DNA of 64,000 nt from Streptomyces sp. TRM49041 (GTDB lineage Bacteria; Actinomycetota; Actinomycetes; Streptomycetales; Streptomycetaceae): positions 1 through 64,000 of the forward strand of contig NZ_VSRY01000147.1 in NCBI RefSeq assembly GCF_008271805.1, given 5' to 3'. Below are positions 54,746 to 62,657 of the stretch, one piece after another (position 1 is the first letter of the stretch; every line of letters begins with the position of its first letter). Below the pieces are notes generated by a model. It was not told where the DNA came from and searched no databases. It saw only the letters and a program-made list of their open reading frames with translations. A program made the position numbers and the translations under genes.

Positions 54746-55561
54746 GTGACAGGCTCGGAAGAACCCTCCTCGTTCAGGCTCGCCTACGTCCCGGGCGTGA
54801 CGCCCGCGAAGTGGGTGCGGATCTGGCAGGAGCGACTGCCGGACATTCCGCTGGAGCTGGTCGCGGTGTCCGCCGCCGAGGCGCCCGGCCTGCTGCTCCG
54901 TGGCGACGCCGACGCCGGTTTCGTGCGGCTGCCGGTCGACCGGACGGACCTCAGCGCCATCCCGCTGTACACCGAGACGACGGTGGTCGTGATCCCCAAG
55001 GATCACCTCATGACGGCGGTGGACGAGGTGTCCGCCGAGGACCTGGCCGACGAGATCGTCTTCCATCCGCTCGACGACACCCTCGACTGGGAGCGCCCGC
55101 CGGGACTGCCCGCGATCGACCGGCCCGCCACGACGGCGGACGCCGTCGAGCTGGTCGCGGCGGGCGTGGGACTGCTCGTGGTCCCGCAGTCGCTCGCGCG
55201 GCTGCACCACCGGCGGGACCTCACGTACCGGCCGGTCACGGACCTCCCTCAGTCGCGTGTCGCCCTGTCGTGGCCGGAGGAGCGGACGACCGACCTGGTG
55301 GAGGACTTCATCGGGATCGTCCGTGGGCGGACGGTCAACAGCACCCGTGGCCGCCGCCCCGCCGCCGCGACGGAGCAGCCGAAGGCCAAGGGCGCGGACG
55401 GCGCCGGTACACAGCGGCGTACCGGGGCCGGGAAGGCCGCCGGGAAGGCGTCGGGCCGGACGTCGGGCAAGTCCGCGGGCAGGCCCACGCGCCGGGGCTC
55501 CGGTGGCGGCCAGGCCGGCGGCGGCGGTCGGGGACGTGGGAAGCCGCGCCGCCGGTCGTAA
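54746..55561 (+). CDS. LysR substrate-binding domain without DNA-binding domain, with a basic C-terminal tail
   Basis: A 271-residue protein. Residues about 10-195 form a LysR-type effector domain (FRLAYVPGVTPAKWVRIWQERLPDIPLELVAVSAAEAPGLLLRGDADAGFVRLP..., PLYTETTVVVIPKDHLM, VAAGVGLLVVPQSLARL). The winged helix that LysR proteins carry at the N-terminus is absent, and the leaderless-looking GTG start leaves no room for it. Residues about 200-271 are a Lys/Arg/Ala/Gly-rich tail with KAAGKASGRTSGKSAGRP, like the DNA-binding tails of actinobacterial HU (HupS) proteins. DNA contact may therefore come from the tail or from the divergent DUF5997 protein. Confidence 0.8.
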   Translation: MTGSEEPSSFRLAYVPGVTPAKWVRIWQERLPDIPLELVAVSAAEAPGLLLRGDADAGFVRLPVDRTDLSAIPLYTETTVVVIPKDHLMTAVDEVSAEDLADEIVFHPLDDTLDWERPPGLPAIDRPATTADAVELVAAGVGLLVVPQSLARLHHRRDLTYRPVTDLPQSRVALSWPEERTTDLVEDFIGIVRGRTVNSTRGRRPAAATEQPKAKGADGAGTQRRTGAGKAAGKASGRTSGKSAGRPTRRGSGGGQAGGGGRGRGKPRRRS

Positions 55562-55602
55562 CCCGGACCGGAGCCGCCCGGTCTGCATGCTTTGATGAGT
55601 GA

Positions 55603-56394
55603 ATGACGGTTCTCGTCGGCACCTCGGGGTGGCAGTACAAGGACTGGCGTGGCGTCCTGTACCCCGCCGGGACGCCCCAGCGGCTCTGGCTGGAGGAGTA
55701 CGCCGCCGGGTTCGCCACGGTCGAGGTGAACAACGCCTTCTACCGGCTGCCGTCGCACGAGATCTTCGAGGACTGGCGGCGGCGCACCCCGGCGGACTTC
55801 GTCGTCGCCGTCAAGGCGAGTCGTTTCCTCACCCACATCAAGCGGCTGCGTGAACCCGAGGAGCCGGTGCACCGGCTGATGAGCCACGCCGCGGGACTGG
55901 GCGAACGGCTCGGCCCCGTACTGCTCCAGCTACCGCCCACCCTGCGCGCCGACCCCGGGCTGCTGGACGCCTGCCTGAGCCGCTTCCCGGCCGGGACGCG
56001 GGTCGCCGTCGAGCCGCGCCACGACAGCTGGTGGGCACCGGCCGTACGCGAGGTGCTGGAGGCACGCGGCGCCGCGATGTGCTGGGCCGACATGCGGGCG
56101 CGGCCGGTGACGCCGCTGTGGCGGACGGCGGAGTGGGGATATGTGCGCTTCCACGCCGGAAGGGCACGGGTGTGGCCGCGCTACGGCCGACGGTCCCTGG
56201 AGACCTGGGCGCGGCGCATCGCGGACACCTGGCCCGACGACCGGGACGTGTACGCCTACTTCAACAACGACCCGAACGCGGCGGCCGTCCTCGACGCCGT
56301 GGTCTTCGCACGCGCGGCGAGAACCACCGGCCTGACCGTCACCCGCACCCCGTCGGCCCTGCCGCCCTCCACGGCGGCCGCGGACAGCGGTTGA
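55603..56394 (+). CDS. DUF72 family TIM-barrel protein
   Basis: A 263-residue YecE-like DUF72 protein. It has the typical opening VLVGTSGWQYKDWRGVLYPAGTPQRLWLEEYA and the segments FATVEVNNAFYRLPS, FVVAVKASRFLTHIKRL, GPVLLQLPPTL, AVEPRHDSWW and VYAYFNNDPNAAAV near the end. The function is unknown, and a phosphate- or nucleic-acid-related hydrolase has been suggested for the fold. The ATG lies 41 bases after the previous gene on the same strand, so co-transcription is possible. Confidence 0.9.
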   Translation: MTVLVGTSGWQYKDWRGVLYPAGTPQRLWLEEYAAGFATVEVNNAFYRLPSHEIFEDWRRRTPADFVVAVKASRFLTHIKRLREPEEPVHRLMSHAAGLGERLGPVLLQLPPTLRADPGLLDACLSRFPAGTRVAVEPRHDSWWAPAVREVLEARGAAMCWADMRARPVTPLWRTAEWGYVRFHAGRARVWPRYGRRSLETWARRIADTWPDDRDVYAYFNNDPNAAAVLDAVVFARAARTTGLTVTRTPSALPPSTAAADSG

Positions 56395-56536
56395 AGCGGC
56401 GCATCGTACCGACCGGGTGGCCGCGCGTCGCGGGGCTGTGCCCGACAGGCCCCGGATCGCCCGAAGGCGGCACGCGCGGGGCCCCCCGGCTCGTACCGTG
56501 CTGCTGGGAAAGCCGTCGGTCACCGGGAGGGGCAGC

Positions 56537-56893
56537 ATGGACAAGGAAGAGCGTCGGCGCATCATCGCCGAGGTGCAGGCGGAGCGCGAACGTCTGCTGC
56601 CGCTGCGCGAGGAGGCGACGCAGACGACGATCGGCATGCTGCGGCAGAGCGCACCGGCCGAACCCCCGGACCTCGTGCCGTACTTGAACCTCGCCTATCT
56701 GCTGGGTGTCAGGCGCATGCGGGGCGAGGACGGTCTGCTGGCCTTCGCGCTGTCCCTGTCGAACTGGGCGACCGCGGCGATCAAGGAGGTGGCCAAGTAC
56801 ACCGACCGTACGGTGGAGGAGGTCCTCGACCAGTACGAGACCGAGCTGATGGAGGCGCGCCTGGCGCAGTCGGACACGTCCCGTCCCGAATAG
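56537..56893 (+). CDS. Conserved small helical protein of unknown function
   Basis: A 118-residue protein, almost fully alpha-helical and acidic. It starts with a coiled-coil-like MDKEERRRIIAEVQAERERLLPLREEA and continues with a helical core (LNLAYLLGVRRMRGEDGLLAFALSLSNWATAAIKEVAKYT). I do not recognise a family. GGGAGGGG sits 6 bases before the ATG. It is followed by a strong hairpin, so it is the end of its transcript. Confidence 0.65.
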   Translation: MDKEERRRIIAEVQAERERLLPLREEATQTTIGMLRQSAPAEPPDLVPYLNLAYLLGVRRMRGEDGLLAFALSLSNWATAAIKEVAKYTDRTVEEVLDQYETELMEARLAQSDTSRPE

Positions 56894-56914
56894 CGCCGGC
56901 GGCACCGTGGCGAC

Positions 56915-56946
56915 GAGGCCGGCGTCCCGTGCGGGACGCCGGCCTC
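56915..56946. terminator. Very strong bidirectional hairpin terminator
   Basis: A perfect 15-bp stem, GAGGCCGGCGTCCCG with its complement, is separated by only 2 bases (a few closing pairs would open to form the loop). It lies between the helical-protein gene and the convergent sortase gene. Confidence 0.75.
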
Positions 56947-56989
56947 CGACGGTGGTCGACGGCGTGCGACGGCTTGCGGAGGGTGAGAC

Positions 56990-57703
56990 CTACCGGCTGC
57001 CGGTGAGGCCGGCGAACACCACCACGTTGTCCGAGTAGTAGCGCTCCGACGCGTCGTACTCGCCGCCGCAGGTGATCAGCCGCAGTCCGGCGTGGTCGAT
57101 GTTCTTGTAGACCTCGACGGTGGGAAAGCGGTTCTTGGCGTACTGGCCGATGCGTTCGACGGTGAACTCCGCCGTCTTGCCGTCCTCCCGGGCGACTTCG
57201 ATCTTGTCGCCGGGCTTCAGCGAGGAGAGACGGTGGAACACCGAGGGCTTGCCGTCCCAGCTGACATGGCCGGCGATGACGGCCGGCCCCTCGGCTCCGG
57301 GCAGCGGCCCCGGGACGTACCACCCGGCCTTGTCGGGGTCGCGGGGCGTCTCCATGGTCCCGTCCTTCTGCTGCCCCAGTTCCTCCAGGGTGGAGGACAC
57401 CTGGATCGACGGGATGGAGATGCTCCGCGGAGGGGACTTCGGCAGCTCGGGCGCCCGTGCGGGCTTCCGGCCGGAGTCCTCGCCGGGCGGGGCGGGGGCG
57501 TCCTGCCCCGTTGCCTGCCCCTGCGTCTCCCGCGCGCCCTGTGCGCCCTGTGCGTCGCCGCCGCCCTGGGCCGGCTGCTGCGCCGCGGGCACCGTCGGCG
57601 GTGCCGACTCCGCCCCGCCCGAACACCCGGCGGCCAGCAGCACCACCGCCAGCACGCAGGCGGCGCGCGCCCTGCCGTACCTGTACTTCTGCCGACCGAT
57701 CAC
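56990..57703 (-). CDS. Class F sortase, predicted lipoprotein
   Basis: A 237-residue membrane-anchored transpeptidase. The N-terminus ends in a lipobox-like LLAAGCSGG (near residue 27), so it is probably a lipoprotein rather than a single-span protein. A Gln/Pro/Gly-rich linker (30-95) leads to the sortase domain (about 95-237), with His in VIAGHVSWDG, the catalytic Cys in LITCGGEYD and Arg in ASERYYSDN. The order fits class F. Its GTG overlaps the stop of the upstream surface-protein gene by 4 bases, which makes that protein its likely substrate. Confidence 0.88.
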   Translation of the reverse strand: MIGRQKYRYGRARAACVLAVVLLAAGCSGGAESAPPTVPAAQQPAQGGGDAQGAQGARETQGQATGQDAPAPPGEDSGRKPARAPELPKSPPRSISIPSIQVSSTLEELGQQKDGTMETPRDPDKAGWYVPGPLPGAEGPAVIAGHVSWDGKPSVFHRLSSLKPGDKIEVAREDGKTAEFTVERIGQYAKNRFPTVEVYKNIDHAGLRLITCGGEYDASERYYSDNVVVFAGLTGSR

Positions 57704-58536
57704 GCGACGCTCCGGTCGCTCGGCTCTCCGACGCCGCCGGCGGGCAGCGGTGCCGTGCTCCGGGCCCAGCGTCCGCGTCCCACGGCGAGCGCGCCGGCCA
57801 CCGCCACGAAGGCGAGGCCGCCGGCGCCGACGGCGAGCCCCGGGACGACGTCGCCCCCGGCCGAGCCGCCACCCGTCTCGACGCCGCCGACGGGGACGGA
57901 ACCGACCGCCGCGCCCTCCACCAGGCCGCACACGGCCGGAGCGGTGGCCTCCTGCGGCAGCTTCGGGTCGAGGTCGCTCTTGCCGGCGCCGAAGTCGTAC
58001 TCGTCGTTGCCGTTCCGGTCGATGCCGTGCTGGACGACGTGGAGGTCCTTGATGTGTTCGGCGACGTCCTGGGAGACGGTGATGGTCCGCTCGTAGGAGA
58101 CCTTGCCCTCCGCGTCCGCGACCGGCATGCGGTCGACGGCGAGGCCGCTGTCCGGCGATGTGTCGCCCTCGGTGGTGAGCGAGATGTTGATCTCGCCGTA
58201 GACCGGCAGGCCCTCGCTGGTGGTGACGATCCCGTCGCCGTCCTTGTCCGCGCTCGCGTCCGGGCAGCGGAAGTCGTGTCCGTCGGTGGAGCCGTGGATG
58301 TGCTGGGCGTGCGGCTGGCCGGGGACGAGACCTTCGGACTCGATCTTCACGGTCAGCCGGGTGCCGTCGAGGCTGAGCATCACCGTGCCGTTACCGCCGG
58401 AGTCGTTCAGCGGGTCGAGGTCGATCTGGTAGGCGGTGCGCTCGGCGGCTGCGGGGGTGGCGGTCGCCGCCACGAGGGTGAGGGCCGCGGGCAGAGCGAG
58501 GAGTGCGACGAGGCGCGTGGTGCGCTGGGCTATCAC
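57700..58536 (-). CDS. CHRD-like surface protein, probable sortase substrate
   Basis: A 278-residue secreted protein. The signal peptide (1-31, ending PAAA) is followed by a CHRD-like domain (YQIDLDPLNDSGGNGTVMLSLDGTRLTVKIESEGLVPGQPHAQHIHG). An EF-hand-like loop, DKDGDGIVTTSE, may bind calcium, and HVVQHGIDRNGNDEYDF follows. The C-terminus has GGVETGGGSAGG, a hydrophobic span (LAVGAGGLAFVAVAGALAVG) and a basic end, the layout of a sorting signal although LPxTG itself is missing. GGAAGGGAAC precedes the GTG start. It is coupled to the class F sortase gene. Confidence 0.8.
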   Translation of the reverse strand: MIAQRTTRLVALLALPAALTLVAATATPAAAERTAYQIDLDPLNDSGGNGTVMLSLDGTRLTVKIESEGLVPGQPHAQHIHGSTDGHDFRCPDASADKDGDGIVTTSEGLPVYGEINISLTTEGDTSPDSGLAVDRMPVADAEGKVSYERTITVSQDVAEHIKDLHVVQHGIDRNGNDEYDFGAGKSDLDPKLPQEATAPAVCGLVEGAAVGSVPVGGVETGGGSAGGDVVPGLAVGAGGLAFVAVAGALAVGRGRWARSTAPLPAGGVGEPSDRSVA

Positions 58537-58671
58537 GATCGTTGTTCCCTTCCGGCGGCCTCCCGGGGCGGGCGGCCGCAGTTCGTACAGATCGGTTCAC
58601 TGCGTTTCCGTGCCGTGGGCGCGGGCTGAGGCGCCGGCCCAGCCGTGCGCGCCGGTGGCGGGTGGTCCGGG

Positions 58672-59064
58672 TCAGGCCGACCCGGTACCACCGGCCACCG
58701 CCGGCGCCTGGACCTGGGCCCGCTGCGCGGGGTGCGGCGAGAGGGGGGTGACAGGAGCCGTCTCGCCGAGGGGAGCCGCGTGGGGGCGGGCCCGATCCTG
58801 GGCGGGGGCGCCCATCGGGGCCACCGCCGGAGCGGAGTGCGTGGTCCTGCCGCGCGCCTCGGGGCCGTTCGCCACGGACGACCAGGTACGGAGCCGATGG
58901 CTGGCCGCCTCGTCGAGGGTCACGGGCGCGCCGCGCTGCTCGGCCAGCCGGCTCGCCTCCCGGCCGAGAGCGGCCACGTCGTCCCAGCGCAGGGTCAGCA
59001 CGACGGCGAGTTCCGCACCGCCGTCGGGGAGTCCTCGCACCATGGGTTCTTCGCGATCGGTCAT
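58672..59064 (-). CDS. Small protein of unknown function
   Basis: A 130-residue protein. The first 60 residues (VRGLPDGGAELAVVLTLRWDDVAALGREASRLAEQRGAPVTLDEAASHRLRTW) look like a compact alpha/beta fold, and the rest is Pro/Ala-rich and probably disordered. I do not recognise a family. Start 59064 is used because AGGAG lies 6 bases upstream. The coding bias and ribosome site support a real gene. The product has no signal or membrane segment. Confidence 0.55.
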   Translation of the reverse strand: MTDREEPMVRGLPDGGAELAVVLTLRWDDVAALGREASRLAEQRGAPVTLDEAASHRLRTWSSVANGPEARGRTTHSAPAVAPMGAPAQDRARPHAAPLGETAPVTPLSPHPAQRAQVQAPAVAGGTGSA

Positions 59065-59499
59065 GTCCGCTCCTGTCATTGACGCAGAGTGGTGTCTCCG
59101 CACCTGGCCGGGCGCGGGTAGCCGCTAGTACGCATGGCGGGGGAGACATGTTCAGAACAGGCCGCTGCCCGCAGCGCGCGTCGATAGGTCGAACGCGGCG
59201 ATGCCGACCGGAGCCGCGCGCGAACCACTCAGGAGCCGACAAGCGACGTGGCCGAGAAGCGAGTTGCTCATGTGAGACGCCTTGACGGCGCCGGCTCCCA
59301 CCACTTGAACGCCTTCTCGCCGGTCCGCTGCCCGGCGCGGCCGCCTCCGACGGGCCGGCACCCGTTCTGATGGACCGGTTCGAGGGCGAGGTGCCCTTCG
59401 CCGCCCCGCCCGCCGACGGCATCTTCACCTGGGGCAGCGACGCCGACGACCGGCCCACCCTCGCGATCGAGGCCCGCCCGGACGCCCCTGCCCGGACGC
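59065..59499. other. Region without an intact gene
   Basis: I see no intact gene here. Short open frames (for example 59370-59520 on the plus strand) lack starts with ribosome sites and recognisable motifs. With the glycosidase remnant just to the right it probably represents decayed coding sequence. Confidence 0.45.
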
Positions 59500-59690
59500 G
59501 CCGCCGCTCGCCCCGCCGTCCTGGATCTCGAAGTGGACGCGCCTGCCCGAACCCGGCGGCAGGGGCGCCTCCTTCTGCCCGTACCACCAGAACCGGATGC
59601 CCTTGTGGCGGCTCCAGTCGTGGGCGGGCAGCGACCGGCTCGACGTCGGCGCTCAAGGCCCTCACGGTCGCCGTCAGGGCCGGCGGCCGG
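59500..59690 (-). pseudogene. Remnant of a glycosidase carbohydrate-binding domain
   Basis: On the minus strand one frame reads HDWSRHKGIRFWWYGQ, then KEAPLPPGSGRRVHFEIQDGG (59497-59622). This is characteristic of the CBM11-like domain at the end of Streptomyces family 3 glycosidases, which read WS-x-x-GFRFWWY and VEVKDGG. Directly upstream that frame has stops, while the next frame gives LTATVRALSADVEPVAA, which fits the preceding strand, so a frameshift lies near 59620-59632. Nothing that fits follows the DGG. Only about 60 of several hundred residues remain. Confidence 0.5.
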
Positions 59691-59821
59691 GCAGGGCAGC
59701 GTCCAGCAGAAGTGACCCGTCGGCCGCGGTGGCCGGGCCGGCCGGACGCATACCGGGCAGACTGACCGCCACTCACAGCCTCCGGGGTGCCGCGCCCGCA
59801 GCGCCGGCCGGCACCCCTGCG

Positions 59822-61270
59822 CTATACGTCGGACACGGCGGCGGACGTCTCGGCGAGGCCGTCGCGCAGACGGGCGCCCTGGCGGAACAGCTCCTGCTGG
59901 ACGCGTGTGTGGTGGACGTCGCGCGGCGGGCACGCGAGGCGCACGGCCAGGGCCGCGCAGACACCCGCGGCCTGGCCGGTCGCCATCGAGATGGGCATGA
60001 CCCGGTACGACGAGTGGGCGACGTGCGTCCCGGAGATGCAGCGGCCCGCGACCAGCAGATGGTCCGTGTCGCGGGGCAGCAGGCAGCGCAGCGGAATGTC
60101 GTACACCGCCCCGCGCGGCACGCGCTTCAGGATCGTGCCGGTGCCCTGCGGGTTGTGGATGTCGATCGGGTAGGCGCCGTGGGCGACGGCGTCCGGGAAG
60201 GGCCGCGCGGCGAGGATGTCGTGTCCGGTCAGCTTGTAGTCGCCGAGGATGCGGCGGGTCTCCCGTACACCGACCTGGACGCCGCTCTGAACGACGTAGT
60301 GCTCCTCGAAGCCTGGAACGCGGGTGCGCAGGAACTCGTCGATCTGCCGCATCTGCCGGCGCGCGACGAACTCGGCGCGGCTCAGCTCCCACACGCTGGT
60401 GCCCAGCGCTCTGGTGACACGGGTGCTGTTCACGCTCAGTTCGCCGGGGTGCGGGGTGGCGAAGAACAGGATGTCCTCACGCGGCAGGTCCAGCTCACCG
60501 GCCGCCGTCGCCTCGCTGATGAGGTCCCACAAGCCGTGGACGCCACGCCACTGGTCGGGGTGTTCCCGGACGTAGTCGTTGAAGCCGGGCCGGAGGAAGT
60601 TCACGACCCGGAACATGAGCGTCATCGGCTGGACGAGCCCGTCCTCGGGCCGGCCGATCTCGTACGGCGCTCCGGAGGCGGCCGCGATGTCGCCGTCGCC
60701 GGTGCAGTCCACGACTGTCCTGGCGTCGATCACCACCGGGCCCGACTTGGTCTCGAAGACCACGCGCTTGCCGTCGTCGAGCGGGAGGGCCGACGACGCG
60801 AAGGCGTGGAACAGCATCCGTACCCCGGCCTCTTCCAGCATGTCGAGAGCGACCAGCTTGAAGCTCTCCGGGTCGAACGGAACGGTGTAGCCGGTCTCGA
60901 CGGAGGGCGGGACGCAGCCGCCCTGCTCGGTGAGCCGGTCCAGCATCCGCCACAGCACGCCCGCGACCACGGGCTCGCCCTCGCCGTGGTCGGTGGGCAG
61001 CAGACGGCTGTCGTCGCCGCCCACGGCCTGCTTCATCTCGTTGTGGAACGACATCAGCGGCATGACGAGCGCCGCTGTCGCGTTGCCGCCGAGGAACCCG
61101 TAGCGCTCGACGAGGATCACGTCGGCCCCGGCGTCCGCGGCGGCGATCGCCGCGCCGAGCCCGGCGGGCCCGCCGCCGACGACCAGCACGTCGGTGCTGC
61201 CGCCGAGCTGCGCCGACCTGGGCGGCAGGGTGACGGTGCGGTGCTCGGTGGGTGGCCTGAGGATCGGCAT
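59822..61270 (-). CDS. FAD-dependent oxidoreductase
   Basis: A 482-residue flavoprotein of the FAD_oxidored (PF12831-like) type. It starts MPILRPPTEHRT. The FAD motif DVLVVGGGPAGLGAAIAAADAGADVILVERYGFLGGNATAA is near residue 27, VDCTGDGDIAAASGAPYEIG lies mid-protein, and VQVGVRETRRILGDYKLTGHDI and LLVAGRCISGTHVAHSSYRVMPISMATGQAAG are in the C-terminal half. The substrate is unknown. Family members sit with sugar and cell-wall polymer genes. Start 61270 has AGGAG 6 bases upstream. It lies 43 bases after the pyruvyl transferase gene. Confidence 0.85.
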   Translation of the reverse strand: MPILRPPTEHRTVTLPPRSAQLGGSTDVLVVGGGPAGLGAAIAAADAGADVILVERYGFLGGNATAALVMPLMSFHNEMKQAVGGDDSRLLPTDHGEGEPVVAGVLWRMLDRLTEQGGCVPPSVETGYTVPFDPESFKLVALDMLEEAGVRMLFHAFASSALPLDDGKRVVFETKSGPVVIDARTVVDCTGDGDIAAASGAPYEIGRPEDGLVQPMTLMFRVVNFLRPGFNDYVREHPDQWRGVHGLWDLISEATAAGELDLPREDILFFATPHPGELSVNSTRVTRALGTSVWELSRAEFVARRQMRQIDEFLRTRVPGFEEHYVVQSGVQVGVRETRRILGDYKLTGHDILAARPFPDAVAHGAYPIDIHNPQGTGTILKRVPRGAVYDIPLRCLLPRDTDHLLVAGRCISGTHVAHSSYRVMPISMATGQAAGVCAALAVRLACPPRDVHHTRVQQELFRQGARLRDGLAETSAAVSDV

Positions 61271-61313
61271 CGGCTCTCCTGGCGCGTCCGCGGTCGTAGG
61301 ACGGTGGCGACGG

Positions 61314-62495
61314 TCAGCCCGTCGGCAGCGAGACGGGGGCGGAGGCGGAGGCGGGCCGCCGCAGCTCGATGTCCTCCAGCACGGCCCGGCAGCGCTCCCA
61401 TGTCTCTTCGGACCGTTCGCGCAGCGCGCCGACGTGCGAGCACATCGCGTCCCGCCGCTGGGGATACTCGTCCCACAGCCGGTCGACCTCCGCCAGCAGC
61501 AGCCCCGCCTGCTCCCTGGCCACCCCGACCAGCGCCGGAGCGCCCACCCGGCGGGCGAAGTCGAACACCTTCCCCGCGTAGGGCAGGGGCAGGAACGGCA
61601 CACCGGAGAGCGCCGCGAAGATCAGGAAGTGGAGCCGCATTCCGACGGCCAGGCTCAGCCGGCCCATGAACCCCAGAATCTGCCCGGGGCGGTAGGTGCC
61701 GTTGAGGATGCGTCCCCGGTCCGCCGCGGTCATGTGCGACAGGACCGCGTGGGCGTGCCGGATGTCCTGGCTCTCCATCGGCATGAAGACCACATATGTG
61801 TCGAAGCGGCGGACGAGGAAGTCGGCGACCTCCGCGAGCAGCGCGTGATAGTCGGCCACGTCCAGGTGTTCGGCCGCCCTGCCCGGTTCGCGGACCGAGA
61901 GGCCGACCAGCCGGGCGTCGCCCGGGATGCCCTCGTGGAGCAGCATCTGGTCGGTGAAGTCCTCCCGGGGCAGCAGCAGCGCCGGGTCCGCGGTCACCGT
62001 GATCTCACGGTCGACGCCGACCTCCTCCAGGACGAGCTCGGACTCCTCGTCCCGCACCACCACCTCGTCCATCTCCGTGATCACTGTGCGTACGGCCTGG
62101 CGGTCGTCGGTCTCGCGCAGGGGCCCCGCGCCGATGGCGTAGGCGAAGGTGCGGACTCCCAGGACGTGCGCCGCGTGCACCAGCCGCAGATAGCGACGCG
62201 CCTCACCGTCGTACAGGAACCCGCCACCGCCCAGAATGAGCAGGTCAAGCCGCGACACGGCGTCTGTCAGCCGGCTCTGGCTGGCGCCTTCCCAGGCCAC
62301 TACCTCGTCGGCGCAGGGGTGGTGGATCCTCGTGTGCTCGGCGTTCCTGCTGAAGACGACGAGCCAGGCGTCCGCACGCCAGGCGCGCAGACGGCCCAGC
62401 ACACACGTCAGGATCGACTCGTCTCCGATGTTGAAACCACCGTACGAGCCGAGCACGCCGATCCGCAGCCCGCGCTGCGGGGCAGCACCGGTCAT
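61314..62495 (-). CDS. Polysaccharide pyruvyl transferase family protein
   Basis: A 393-residue protein of the CsaB/PssM-type family, which transfers pyruvate from PEP to sugars of cell-surface polymers. RIGVLGSYGGFNIGDESILTCVLGRLRAWR is the N-terminal signature. DLLILGGGGFLYDGEARRYLRLVHAAHVLGVRTFAYAIGAGPL, DEVVVRDEESELVLEEVGV and LSLAVGMRLHFLIFAALSGVPFLPLPYAGKV follow. No signal peptide is present, so it acts in the cytoplasm. The GTG/ATG choice at 62495 begins the conserved region. It heads a two-gene leftward operon with the FAD oxidoreductase. Confidence 0.88.
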   Translation of the reverse strand: MTGAAPQRGLRIGVLGSYGGFNIGDESILTCVLGRLRAWRADAWLVVFSRNAEHTRIHHPCADEVVAWEGASQSRLTDAVSRLDLLILGGGGFLYDGEARRYLRLVHAAHVLGVRTFAYAIGAGPLRETDDRQAVRTVITEMDEVVVRDEESELVLEEVGVDREITVTADPALLLPREDFTDQMLLHEGIPGDARLVGLSVREPGRAAEHLDVADYHALLAEVADFLVRRFDTYVVFMPMESQDIRHAHAVLSHMTAADRGRILNGTYRPGQILGFMGRLSLAVGMRLHFLIFAALSGVPFLPLPYAGKVFDFARRVGAPALVGVAREQAGLLLAEVDRLWDEYPQRRDAMCSHVGALRERSEETWERCRAVLEDIELRRPASASAPVSLPTG

Positions 62496-62615
62496 CCACG
62501 CCTCCTACCGCGCCGGGGCCGTCCTGCACAGCTCGCCGAGGCAGCCCGGTACTCGCTCGGCGCCCTTCCCGGATGCCCTCGGCGAGGAAAGACAAACACC
62601 AGGTGCGGTTGATGG

Positions 62616-62642
62616 GGTGAGTGACGCTGACCGTCACTCACC
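62616..62642. terminator. Hairpin terminator after the serine hydrolase gene
   Basis: A perfect 11-bp stem, GGTGAGTGACG paired with CGTCACTCACC, with a 5-base loop, begins 15 bases past the stop of the leftward serine hydrolase gene. Confidence 0.7.
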
Positions 62643-62657
62643 GTAGCCGTCGTCGGT

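Noticed and set aside
59370..59765. A plus-strand frame starting MDRFEGEVPFAAPPADGIFTW
   Set aside because: The first 45 residues look protein-like, but the rest is Arg-rich and out of frame with any motif. No ribosome site or family could be recognised, and the minus-strand glycosidase trace explains the region better.
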